Part shown: piece after piece, positions 32,916-43,276 of the stretch
How positions within the stretch are numbered: the stretch's first letter is position 1
Layout of the letters: each line of letters starts with the position of its first letter
Assembly: GCA_037178625.1 (NCBI GenBank)
Contig: CM074145.1
Span: 2,017,783-2,081,782, forward strand
Direction of reading: 5' to 3'
Source: Skeletonema tropicum
Taxonomy: Eukaryota > Bacillariophyta > Thalassiosirophyceae > Thalassiosirales > Thalassiosiraceae
Length of the DNA stretch: 64,000 bases
Translations under genes and position numbers: made by a program
The notes under the pieces: generated by a model
Databases searched by the model: none
What the model was told of the DNA's origin: nothing
What the model saw: only the letters and a program-made list of their open reading frames with translations

Positions 32916-34490
32916 ATGTCCGACGCAGAAGAAGAAATCACCGACCTCGAAGGAGGAGGAGACGAAAACAATGAATTCACAGAAACCGAGCATGAAAATC
33001 TCGGTGATCGCCTGCAAGCCTCCTGCGCTGGAATCTGCATCGGCATTATCCTATTTCTCGCAGCCTTCCCTCTCCTCTACTGGAATGAAGATCGGGCCGT
33101 TGAACGGTACGAGGCATTAGAAGAGGCAGAAGGCCAGGTGACCACTGTGTTTGATCCGTGGAATATCGATGCGTCAAATGAGGGCAAATTGGTCCACTTT
33201 TCCGTCAACATTACCAACGGCGACACCACAAGCCCCACCGATCCAATCTTTGGTATTTCGTCGCCCAACGCACTCAAACTCCACCGCCAGGCAGAAATGT
33301 ATCAATGGGTCGAAACGAAAAGTACACGCACCACCAAAACGGCCGGTGGGGGTAAGAAGAAGACCACCACGTACTCTTACAATCAACAATGGAGGAGTTC
33401 TCTAGTGGATTCTACCTCCTTTAAAACAAGTGGATATTCAAATCCATATAGTATGGAATTTACTTCCGAGACATTTACTGCAGATTCCATCAAGATTGGT
33501 GCGTTTGATTTACCACAGGAATTGATTTATCGGATTAATTGGGATGTGGAATTGGATGTTACGTTGGAGAATATTACCAGTGATGAGTTGAGGGATCGTG
33601 CGATGAGTTATGATGGGGGATATTATTTTGATAGTTCATTTGAGAGCAACAACAACAACAACGATTTTTATTATGGTGATGTGTACAATAATGACACTAC
33701 CACATCAACAACCTCATCCAATTCATATTATGGAGAAGGAGTCGGCGACGCTCAAATTGGAGATCAAAGAGTATTCTTCCGAGAAACACCTCCATCCATC
33801 ATCACCATTGTCGGAGTTCAAAGTGGTGGCACGCTAGGTGCCTTTGTATCCGAAACTGGTGAGGGAGGGGATGTCTTACTCTTCAAACGGGGCAATTTCA
33901 CAAGTGTTGCCATGTTTGATGCCGCGGAGCAGGAGAATAAAATTGCCACGTGGCTCATTCGTTTGGCTGGGTTTGGTATCATGACTTTGGGATTGTACCT
34001 TGTCTTTCGACCCATTGAGGTGTTTGCTGATATTATCCCTTGTGTGGGTAGTATTATTGGATGTGGACTCATCTTTATGGCGGTACTTATTAGTTCTGTA
34101 TTATCGTTGGTTACGATTAGCATTGCGTGGTTGGCTGCTCGTCCAGAGATTGGGGCGATTGTGTTGTGTGTATCTCTTTTGGTTGTTGGATTATGTGCAC
34201 TGGGAGTCAAGAAGCTTGGCAAGGGAAGGAAGGATGATGACGAGGATGAGACCGATGACGAAGACTTTGAAGGTGTTGGTGGGAAAGTGCCGGGAGTTAC
34301 TCCTAACCCTGCTGCTGCTGATTTTGTTCCAACTGTCATGGCGGTGAATGAGCCTCCCACTGTATATGCTTTGCCAGAAGGTCAAGTTGCTGCAAGTGCG
34401 CCGCAACAACAGCCTTATGCTTACGTAGGTAGTGCTCCACAACAACCGATGGTGACTGTGAGTGCGCAGCCATATGTCCCAAAATATTGA
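32916..34490 (+). CDS. TMEM43: TMEM43/LUMA family membrane protein
   Basis: 524 aa, single exon. The N-terminus is acidic; TM1 at about 36-56 (GICIGIILFLAAFPLLYW) is followed by NEDRAVERYEALEE, as in TMEM43. A long lumenal region follows, with ALKLHRQAEMYQWVE and NPYSMEFTSETFTA. GDQRVFFRETPPS (about 282) and the stretch after it are family hallmarks. Three or four C-terminal membrane helices lie at about 344-433 (WLIRLAGFGIMTLGLYLVF, ADIIPCVGSIIGCGLIFMA, AWLAARPEIGAIVLCVSLL). The tail is acidic, Pro- and Gln-rich. In animals TMEM43 sits in the inner nuclear envelope/ER and binds emerin and lamins; diatoms lack lamins, so the role here is unknown. A diverged copy of its last 60 codons lies at 42914-43101. 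Confidence 0.9.
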   Translation: MSDAEEEITDLEGGGDENNEFTETEHENLGDRLQASCAGICIGIILFLAAFPLLYWNEDRAVERYEALEEAEGQVTTVFDPWNIDASNEGKLVHFSVNITNGDTTSPTDPIFGISSPNALKLHRQAEMYQWVETKSTRTTKTAGGGKKKTTTYSYNQQWRSSLVDSTSFKTSGYSNPYSMEFTSETFTADSIKIGAFDLPQELIYRINWDVELDVTLENITSDELRDRAMSYDGGYYFDSSFESNNNNNDFYYGDVYNNDTTTSTTSSNSYYGEGVGDAQIGDQRVFFRETPPSIITIVGVQSGGTLGAFVSETGEGGDVLLFKRGNFTSVAMFDAAEQENKIATWLIRLAGFGIMTLGLYLVFRPIEVFADIIPCVGSIIGCGLIFMAVLISSVLSLVTISIAWLAARPEIGAIVLCVSLLVVGLCALGVKKLGKGRKDDDEDETDDEDFEGVGGKVPGVTPNPAAADFVPTVMAVNEPPTVYALPEGQVAASAPQQQPYAYVGSAPQQPMVTVSAQPYVPKY

Positions 34491-34559
34491 TTAGTTTGAT
34501 TTGTCTGTCTTGATCAAGAGTGACATGTATATTGTATTCATGTCTGTAGACTCACGTGT

Positions 34560-35308
34560 GGATTGATTGAAAATACAAATGTCTTTTCATTGTCGAAGCT
34601 AATATTACTTCTAGCCCCTTTATGTCTACGTCTGTACGAGATTTCCTATCCCAATGACTACCCTCCTCTACGACCACTTCTTTCGCGCATCAGCAATAAA
34701 CAGTTGCACAGCATCACTCTCCGCCTTGGACAACGCTGTAGTAATTTCTGCTCCAGTACGATGTTTGCCCCCAAACTTCAACAACAGTGTATTGGCACGA
34801 CGCATTACTGCAACATTCTCCTTCCTTGCCTCGCCAATTGCACCGATGGAAACGCTCTTCTCACCCCTGGCCGCACTCTCTTTCGAAAGAGTTTAGCGGT
34901 ATCCATCTTGTGCTTCTCTAGCGCAGCTGAGAACATTGTTTCGTAGGATTGGTTGTTGCCCTGCGGCTGCGGCTGCGGTAGTGAGTGGTTGACCCTAACT
35001 TGCGCCGTGGTTGGTACAGCAGTGACCTTTCCCGCAAGCCGTCAACTCTCGCCTAGCGTGAAGACGGTCAGATCGACGCCTCGACTCCTTCTCAATTGCT
35101 GCAGCTTCGAGACTTTTACGACTGCGTTTTCCTCAAGCCTTGGTTTTCCTTTCGCTAACTATGTTACTGGCTTTGAAAGCTTCGCCTTTGCCGCTGCGAT
35201 TTTCGTAGGATCAGCATGAGCTTTATGAGAAAGGCAGTAGCCAAAAGTACCTATTGTTTGTACTTGTACTTCATACAACCTTCAAAAATGCAATGCATAC
35301 TTGGAAGC
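34560..35308 (-). pseudogene. Truncated, deleted copy of the PHD-finger gene 3' part
   Basis: Minus-strand copy of two pieces of the gene at 43277-49458. 34640-35030 matches the last codons around 43270-43630, and 35040-35308 matches 44385-44632 (zinc-finger region ending KYCIFEGC). The 0.75 kb between them in the source, including the intron, is deleted, and small indels break the frame. It lies directly after TMEM43, tail to tail, as the intact gene lies after the TMEM43 remnant at 42914. Not expected to make protein. Confidence 0.85.
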
Positions 35309-35825
35309 ACTTTAAGTTGACGGCGTTCTTGATGTCGTAATCAGACGGAGAAGCTGCTGCCAACACCAAGACATCACCCATGGCTGCACCATTGGCATAA
35401 GGAACGGCTACCTACCAAGACTGCCGAAACCTTCCGGATGTAGCTTGGATGGTTCGTCGTGGATCGTGAGTGGCGTGGAGGCTCCGCTCGTGAATATCTT
35501 GACTCGTGGTCGAGGCCTTGAACTAAACTACAACATTGTACTACAATAACTTCACGACCTTCCATCCTATGGATCTTCAGACAACCTTCATTTTTACACA
35601 TTTTCATCACTTGCTAAAGTAGCTTGGAATCAATCTGTTGGAATGCGTACTAATTCCTTGAACTAACCCACACTACAGGTCTCGGTTATCTCTACTCAGC
35701 GATGGTTGGTTGATGGTATACGGTATGTTTGGGATGATGAGAGGGGTAAAAACAAGTGATTTGTGTAGGTGGTATCTATGATTATGTACTTTGACGTATG
35801 TAGGAGCTGAGACTTCGAGATAACC
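35309..35825. other. Intergenic region
   Basis: Nothing recognisable. Ends at the foldback element. Confidence 0.5.
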
Positions 35826-36332
35826 TCTAAGATCTGAAGCACCTTGACGACCCGTTTGAATAATCGTAAATAACACCGGCCCGGCCGTCCATCACCAAAC
35901 CGCAACACATCGTAACCATGGTGCCGCTGCCGAAATAGACCAACTTAATCGCCGACCTATGGGTCAATCGATGGCCAATCATTAGTATGGACTATTATGA
36001 ACGTGTTATCGTGCTTGGATGCAGAAGAAACGGTCATTGGGATGTTCGAAAAGCACTGTTCGTTGGCCGGCGAGCGCCGAACATCGCCGTCATAAATCAT
36101 CGTCACCATTCTGCCTTCTCTTTGGGGATTTGGCTGCGGCGAGGGCTTCGGCACTAACTGAATAGTCCATACTAATGATTGGCCATCGATCGGCCGATAG
36201 GTCGGCGATTAAGTCCGTCTATTTCGGCAGCGGCACCATGGTTACGGTGTGTTGCGGTTTGGTGATGGACGGCCGGGCCGGTGTTATTTACGATTATTCA
36301 AACGGGTCGTCAAGGTGCTTGAGACTTTAGAG
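35826..36332. mobile_element. MITE-like foldback element with about 171-bp inverted arms
   Basis: Left arm 35826-35996 and right arm 36161-36332 are inverted copies with few mismatches; the 164-bp centre is unique. Inner arm ends are AATAGTCCATACTAATGATT and its complement; outer parts contain GAAGCACCTTGACGACCCG. No transposase is encoded. The long arms fit a foldback or MITE mobilised by a DNA transposase elsewhere. No clear target duplication was found. Confidence 0.8.
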
Positions 36333-37131
36333 CTTCTACCGAAGACATTCCCTCTACATACAATAAAGTACCATAATCGTACATACTAGTACCACACATC
36401 ACTTTTAAACGAACTCATTTGACATCCATTCCACATTACCATCACTTCTTTAAACCCCATCACCTTCTGAATGCTATCGGTAGATGCGAGACCTGTAGTG
36501 TGAACTAACCCCCCAATGTAGATATCCCCCCGCCAAAGCCAAAATTATATTTCCCCTCATGAATGAGCCTCGATGGAATCTCAGGCTTGCCAAAATTATA
36601 TCTCCCGGGGGGTTACTTGAGGGATTGTAAAGCGATAAGTATGTAGTTCAATAGCGGTAATGACTGTTGTCCGAATATCCCGAATGCCACTTTAATTAAG
36701 GAGTACCTATTCACAGAGAGAGAGGAACATCGTCAAATGTTGAATCTGCATAATGAGCGGCAATCACTTTAGTCTGAGCATCCTGAATGCCACTTAATGC
36801 CACTTTTTGACAGGCATATCGCACATAATGACGTAGATGTCTACTAGCATCAATCAAAACAAAAGATTATGTACTCCTACGTCATTCTCAGGCCTATGAT
36901 GCAACATACTTACTTCCGTTCTGGAAAGGGAAGATCTTCAGAAAGTGCCGAAAAATGCGAGGAACAAAATCAAATGCACTTGCAGAGCATCAACCAAAGA
37001 TGTAACTTGTGTATATTCTTCCTGATAAGCTCATTCATTGTTGGCTTTCTATTTTTTCTACTTGTAGCACAGAAATAATCTAAAGCCCCACACACAGTAT
37101 CATCGACGACAGTGCACAGCACAAGATCAAA
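36333..37131. other. Intergenic region upstream of the multidomain gene
   Basis: No supported gene. Two related words, GAATGCCACTTTAATTAAGG near 36683 and GAATGCCACTTAATGCCACT near 36787, are the only notable repeats. A 69-codon ORF at 36869-37078 with one membrane segment may be chance. Confidence 0.4.
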
Positions 37132-40100
37132 ATGGTGTGTATCAAATCCAGCAGTTACGTCGGTGGCTACACCAAAGAACATGGCGATGGCGTCTCATCT
37201 GCATCTGCCCTCCAATCTTCAGCCACCGGCGATTCGTCATCTTCCAGTTCCAGCGACTTTACCTTTACCGCACCTTCGCAAGATCGTCATCGCAGCAGCA
37301 GCAGCAAGTGTCGTCATCAAGCAATCTTCTTCGCAGCCTACATCCTATTTGGAATCTTGCATGAACTATTCCATGTCGTTGTGGCAAAGATTGTTGTTGA
37401 GCTCCGTTCTTCCTCCTCCACGAAGATCGTAGAGGACAAGTCTCTCCTACCGTCGCTATCGTCAAGCATCGGCAAGTTTCTCTCAAGAGCTACCTTTGGA
37501 CGGTACACTCTCATCACTATCCCACCCGCCACCAAGGTTGATGAAGTAGTAATGAGCAATGAAACGGCTGCAAGTATCATCACTCACTCTGGATGGATCC
37601 TGAGCCTTTTGCTGGCTCTTGGGATGCATTATCTCTATTCTGCTCGTCTTCGCGGTAGGAATGCTACCAATCACAACTCCTCTTCCATCTCAGTTGCATC
37701 AATCGCCCCCATGTTCATTCTAGCAGCATACATCGCTGCAGTGGAAAGTACTACATCTGACTTGATGGGCTTTGTTCCCAAGTTGGTGAAGAACTTAGTT
37801 GCATCTCCTGCTTCTCCTTCATCCACGAGCAGTTTTGAACTGCTTCTCCACTGTGGAAACTTTGGCGTCATTCTTCTGAACTCTCAATGGGTCAACATTG
37901 ATGGAGGACAGCGTGCCCTCTCCGTGCTTGAGAAGATGGTCGAAGTAACGATGATGCGAGGCGCTCAATCTGGGGGAGTCGTCACATTTCAACCCAGCTC
38001 CAGTGGAACAGGAGGGAAGGATGCCAATCCACGAATTAGGGGTGTGAGAAGTCGCGTAGTGAATGCCAAACGGACTGTCTTGAGTGAAGGTGTTCGAAAG
38101 AAGATTGAGAAGGATAATTGTGGACTGATGGGTGGAGGCAAGTTGAAGGGATGGGACAATGTCGAGTTCAATGCTACCCAAGGTGAAAGCAGTAGCAGTG
38201 TGGCAGCAAAGCGATTGGTACGAGGTTTCTTCGGACACACACGCTTTGCTACATCCTCAAAGGCAAGTATGGAAGGAACGCATCCACATCAATGGACGCC
38301 ACGTCATTTGGTGTCTTGTTATGGATTTCAAAGTAAAGAGGGTGCATTGCAGGGTGAAGTAGAGTTGGAAGTCGGTAAGGAGCATGCTTTGGGATCTACT
38401 GCGTATAGTTATGGGAGTAGGCGGGTGATTGGAAGTGGGGCAAGTAATAGTGTTAGACAGGCGGTGATGAGGGTGGGACCAAAGAAACAGTTGATGGAGG
38501 TGGAAAATTTCGTTACTCATAATGGTGAGTTTGAGTTGAAAAGGTGGGATATTTTATTTGCTTTCTCCTTACATTCTTGCTAACATGTACGCTTGTGTTC
38601 ATACAAACCACACTTCTCAATTCTCAAGGTGACTTCGAATTCTACAAGATTGGAGACAGGTACTATGACTGTGAAGCAATCCAGGAATGGCTCGTGAGGA
38701 CTCTTCACGTGCCCATGCCTTCAACAGTTGACTCGGCCGCCATCGCTGGTATGATTGACTTACTTCGTGTACAAGGATGTTTTGCCTTGAGTATCCGATA
38801 TGCCCTGTGCTTCGAGTTGGGCGGCGATGTGGAACCCACTGACTCTAGCGTTGCTTACCCTACCAAGATGCAATATGAGGCACTTGGAAAGATCTTTGAG
38901 AAGGCTCTGGACAGCATGGTGATCAAAGATGGCATTCAGACATTGGAACAAATTAGTTCTTCTACCACGAAGCGCTCGAATCTCTGCGAGAGGGTCAAGG
39001 ATGAATTGATGCCTCTTATGAAAGCTTCCAACTCTGTCATGTCATGTCTCAGCAACTTTATTACCACTGATGAAGAGTGCGGTAATTTTGATCAATTCGT
39101 GAAGGCAACCGTGAATGCCTTCTTTGACAATGATCTCTTGAACACAGTCCGTGTGTTCCTGAAGAATGCCAAGGGATCCTTTGGTTTGTGTGTAACGACC
39201 TCGCTTGATGCTCATCGTCAGGTTGCCATGGCAGCCAAGGGGCAGACTCTCTGCATTGCTTTCTACCCTAGGAAGGGTTTGATTTGCTATGGTTCTGAGC
39301 AGGCAGCTGTGAAGGTAAGAAATGCTGATGGTGGAGAGATGATTGTTTGTGTACTCAAAATCATAATACTGCCAACTCCAACTAACCTTATAATGTGCTT
39401 CTTTCTCCCTTTGTGACGTATTAGGCTGGGCTCAACTACGAGACACCTCAAGGCAAATCCAATTGGAGCTCTGACTTCAAGTGTGTCGATGAAGATGCAG
39501 TCCGCTTCGATCTCGACGACCTCGGCGGAGAAATTGCCCTACTAGACTGGGGCTATGCCGGAGATGATGAACCTGCCGTGTCACCACCAAACCGTGCACT
39601 CCCAGTGTACAAGCTCATGGGCGGTGCAGTGAATGTCATTACGCTTCACCTGGAGAACGCCATGAACAAATCATCATATCTTGATAAGCGCCTCGTTGCT
39701 TTGGAGAATAATGAATTCATCAAGCCTCTCTTGGACGACTGTGATGACCCAGTCCTTGGCGATATTCAAGATATCCCTAAGATCTGCCATAACATCCAAG
39801 AAGACTGGAAAGATGTCGGCTTGAACCGGATGACCTCGTGGCATCTAATGCAGTGCATCAAGAAGCGATTGAAGGGGAAAGTCGATGGTTCAATTGAAAA
39901 TCATGCGGGGCAGATTGATATTCTCGTAACTGGCTGTGAAGTCTCTCTTTGGATAGCCGAGCAGTTTGTATCGGATCTTCAGAAGTGCTTCCCCAAGCTG
40001 TACGTCAAAGCTGTGAGCTCTAACAAACTGCTAGGATTATTCGGCCAAGAGTTGTCGATGCCTTCGATTGGGTTCCCCTACTCTCAGAAGGGAATGGATC

Positions 40101-42393
40101 TACATCATGACCCAATTGTGCTCATCGTCAGTCACAGTGGTGGAACCTTTGCACCTCTTGCTTGTTCGAACTTGCTCCAGAGCTTCTCATCTTCAATCTT
40201 CGCCGTTTGTAGCGAGTGGGACACCCAGGTGGGGAAACAGCTGCGATCAATATACTCTGGGGGTCTTGATTTGCTCACCAGTCGTATCTTTTCCACCGAG
40301 GTTGGTGTGCGCCCTGCTGAGCCTTGCTCGGTTTCTGTTGTTGCGACACATCAGCTCTTGACAAACATCTTCGAGCATATCTGTATGACGATCCTTTCTG
40401 AGCCCAACTTCCGCTACGTGACTGGATCGATCATCAACGAGCGTGATCTTCAAACACTCGAAAGGCTCAATGTGGATAATATCAAGGCATTGGAGAGGAT
40501 TGTTGGTGTGGACAGGAAGGGAACCATTTTGCATGACAAGCTGTTACGCACAGAAGCAGACCTACGAGCAGCAGGCGATGTCTGGAGTGAGCATATTCTG
40601 GAAAATGCAAAGGCTTACATTATGACCTTTATCTACATTGTTGTAACTGTGACGATCGGATATCCACTTATTTCCGGTATCGCAGAAGCTGCTGGACTCA
40701 GCGATGAGAGGTGCTATTACATCACTCGCTTCTTGGATTCTCTCATCTACTTTTGGTTGCCCCAGATCAACATCATGATTCTTCGCATCATCCAAGGCCG
40801 CAACAAGCGCCATCGAATGGTAGGACGCACCGTGGTTATTGGCGACCCCTGCCCATGGGTGGCTCAATCAGCTGAGGCGTTTTTGAGCAAGATCTTTGCC
40901 TGCTCATATAGTATTGCTGGCTTGAACGTTTTGAGTGGAAACCCTGCCGATCATTTAGTCCATCGCCACACTCATCGTGTAGTAAGGGGCAGCCTCTTTG
41001 TGTCAGGTCGTCCCGATGGACGTTTAACAGCTTTGACCACGCTTGAAGCGTCCACTTGCTTGTCTGTGAATCAAGCGTCCAGTATTCAAAGCATTGGGGG
41101 TACATGTGAAAGTATCACCATTGGCCACAATAAGAGCAAGTTACCGCTCTCAGCGAAAGCCATCTTCTTGGAGTCGTTCCGTCCTCAGTTCTTGTGCGAA
41201 AGGCTGCTCGTAGAATCAGATGCAAAAGCTAATGACATGTCTCCCACCACTACAGGTGAAGACAACGTGGAAGACGTTCCTTCTGCCTTCGTCGGAGATT
41301 TGAAACGTCTTGGTTTCTCATTCCGTGGATCAGCCATTGAAGGGGACTCCCCAAATGTATCTCAGCGTTTGAAGATGCTTCTCACACGTAAGGGGTCAAC
41401 GCAGGTAATCTCAGCCGGCGGTGATGATGATCTACGCTGCACCAGCCACCGTTCAAGTGCCGCTTTGATGGGTGCCTATGCTAACATGGAAAAGGAAGCC
41501 AAGGGCAAGGCTTCGCGAGTTGGCCTTGTTGTTGTCGACACTATTATCGAAGAAATGATCAAGGAACAAGCAGGTGTTGATCAGTACAGGAAAATCTTTG
41601 AAGACATCGACACAGATGGTAGCGGAGAGCTTGACTTTGATGAGTTTGTGGAGGCATACAAAAGGATCAACCCCGATGTTTCTTTGCCTCAGCTTGAGCA
41701 GATGTTCAAGGAAGCAGATCTTGATGGAAGTGGCACTCTCGACTTTGCCGAATTTGTTGAGTCGGTCAATATGTCCAATGTAGAAGTGCTTGGAAAGTTG
41801 TTCGTGAAGGATCGCGACATCCGTGGGCTGGCTCAGGTAATGCCCTCAAAGGAGAGGTACTTTGGAGAGGAGCTGCGCAAGACTGCACCGCTGGGAACTG
41901 GAGTCTTCCTTATGTCACAGAGTCAGCACCTCGCGATGGAGCTATACGAATCACGTATCGCTAGTATGCAGAGGTTTGTGGCGATGACGGTGATGTTTCA
42001 TCAGATGGGAAGCCGTGTGCAGAACTTCTTCCCCAACATTTCGTGTGGTTACCTTGGTTATCGTATGGATCGCACCCACTCCATCATGAGAATTGCAACG
42101 ACGGCAAGTCCAGTTAGCGGTGCAGATGTTCGTGATCGAATGGTTGAGTTGCATTTGGTGAGTGTTACTTTGTCTTGTTTCATCTAGTGTGGTGTAATGA
42201 AGATTGATGTTGCAGTGGTGGACTGTCTCACTCACCACTCTTTGCTTTTACTTTCACTATATAGCGCCACAAGATTAACAAGGCAGTCAGCTTATTTTCT
42301 CGGAAGTATCTTGAGTGGAGGAATGCCAAGTATGGGTATGGGGTGAACGGGTCTCGTAGCAGTACTACACCGTCTTCGGAGAAGTCGGAGTAA
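37132..42393 (+). CDS. M50B-like membrane region / class-II glutamine amidotransferase / SIS / EF-hand fusion protein
   Basis: 1646 aa. Exons 37132-38524, 38629-39314, 39425-42157 and 42265-42393 join in frame (GTGAGT, GTAAGA, GTGAGT donors). A Ser-rich start is followed by TM1 with HELFHVVVA (H77, E78, H81), as in M50/S2P zinc proteases; further membrane segments lie at about 150-170 and 187-207. C241 begins CGNFGVILL, aligning with the catalytic Cys of GlmS. RGAQSGG (276-282), GHTRFAT (368-374), HNGD (463-466) and a YDCEAIQEWL segment match the amidotransferase active site. A SIS domain (about 857-970) has DILVTGC and SHSGGTFAPL, which bind sugar phosphates in GlmS. Two more membrane segments lie near 1090-1110 and 1127-1148. 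Two EF-hands lie near 1420 and 1457 (DTDGSGELDFDE, DLDGSGTLDFAE). The function is not known; a calcium-responsive, membrane-bound amino-sugar enzyme or sensor is an inference. Confidence 0.85.
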
Positions 42394-42913
42394 GATGTGA
42401 TGGAGGTGTTAGTATGGGGTACTTTTTTGTTTGATTTGAGTATTTTGAAGGGGAAAGATGTTGGCTATAATCATTTCCCTTGCTTTTTGACATGCATATG
42501 CATCATCTCTCTTGTATGTATGAGTTTGCTGATTTAGAGTTGAAGGTTGGAACTGAAGTTTCAGTTTTAACTTCAACTCTTGAGTTTGAGACTATCAAAT
42601 AGTATATATTGTATGATAAATATTTAATTTACAGTTATGGGACCGAACTACAATCATCGCCAGTCGTCAAACCATGTAGAAGTAGTTCTAACCTCAATGC
42701 CTCCGAACAACTTCAACGTTGAGAAGTATCAGTACTTGCTTGAATGATGTCTCAATCAGGTCAGGCCCTTCATCAATCTCAAATCAAGCCTTCTCCACAG
42801 CGCGTTTTTGGTGACATTAGGAATGTCCTCTACACCCTGCACATAAATATGTACACCACATTACATAGGTATCGCATCTATCTCGAGGGAGAAAGAGGCC
42901 AATGACATTAAAG
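42394..42913. other. Intergenic region
   Basis: 3' untranslated region of the fusion gene and nothing else recognisable up to the TMEM43 remnant. Confidence 0.5.
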
Positions 42914-43101
42914 GCCTGCTGCTGCTGATTCTGTTCCAACTGTCATGGCGGTGAATGAGCCTCCCACTGTATGCTTTGCCAGAAGGTCAAGTTGCTGCTG
43001 GTGCGCCGCAACAACAGCCTTATGCTTACGCAGGTAGTGCTCCACAACAAAAACAACCGATGGTGACTGTGAGTGGGCAGTCATATGTCCCAAAATATTG
43101 A
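42914..43101 (+). pseudogene. Remnant of a second TMEM43 copy (last about 60 codons)
   Basis: Matches 34308-34490: CTGCTGCTGCTGATT, GTCATGGCGGTGAATGAGCC, then GTCCCAAAATATTGA at the same stop codon. A 2-base deletion (TGTATGC for TGTATATGC) and small insertions break the frame, and no upstream TMEM43 sequence exists here. Similarity continues into the 3' flank (TTTGTCTGTCTCGATCAGGA). Confidence 0.9.
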
Positions 43102-43276
43102 TTTGTCTGTCTCGATCAGGAGTGGCATATCATGTTGTATTCATGCCTGTAAACTCATGTACGATGAAAATGTTAAGGTGAATCCATTGCCGAAGCTAAT
43201 ATTACTTGTAGCCCATTTATTTCTATGTATGTACGAGATTTCCAATCCCAATGCTAATCCCAATGACTACCCTCCT

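Noticed and set aside
36869..37078. 69-codon ORF with one hydrophobic segment
   Set aside because: Too short and isolated; may be a chance frame before the large gene.
38000..38130. NCGLMGG at residue 329-335 as the amidotransferase Cys
   Set aside because: CGNFGVILL at 241, followed by RG(A)QSGG at the right spacing, fits the GlmS start better.
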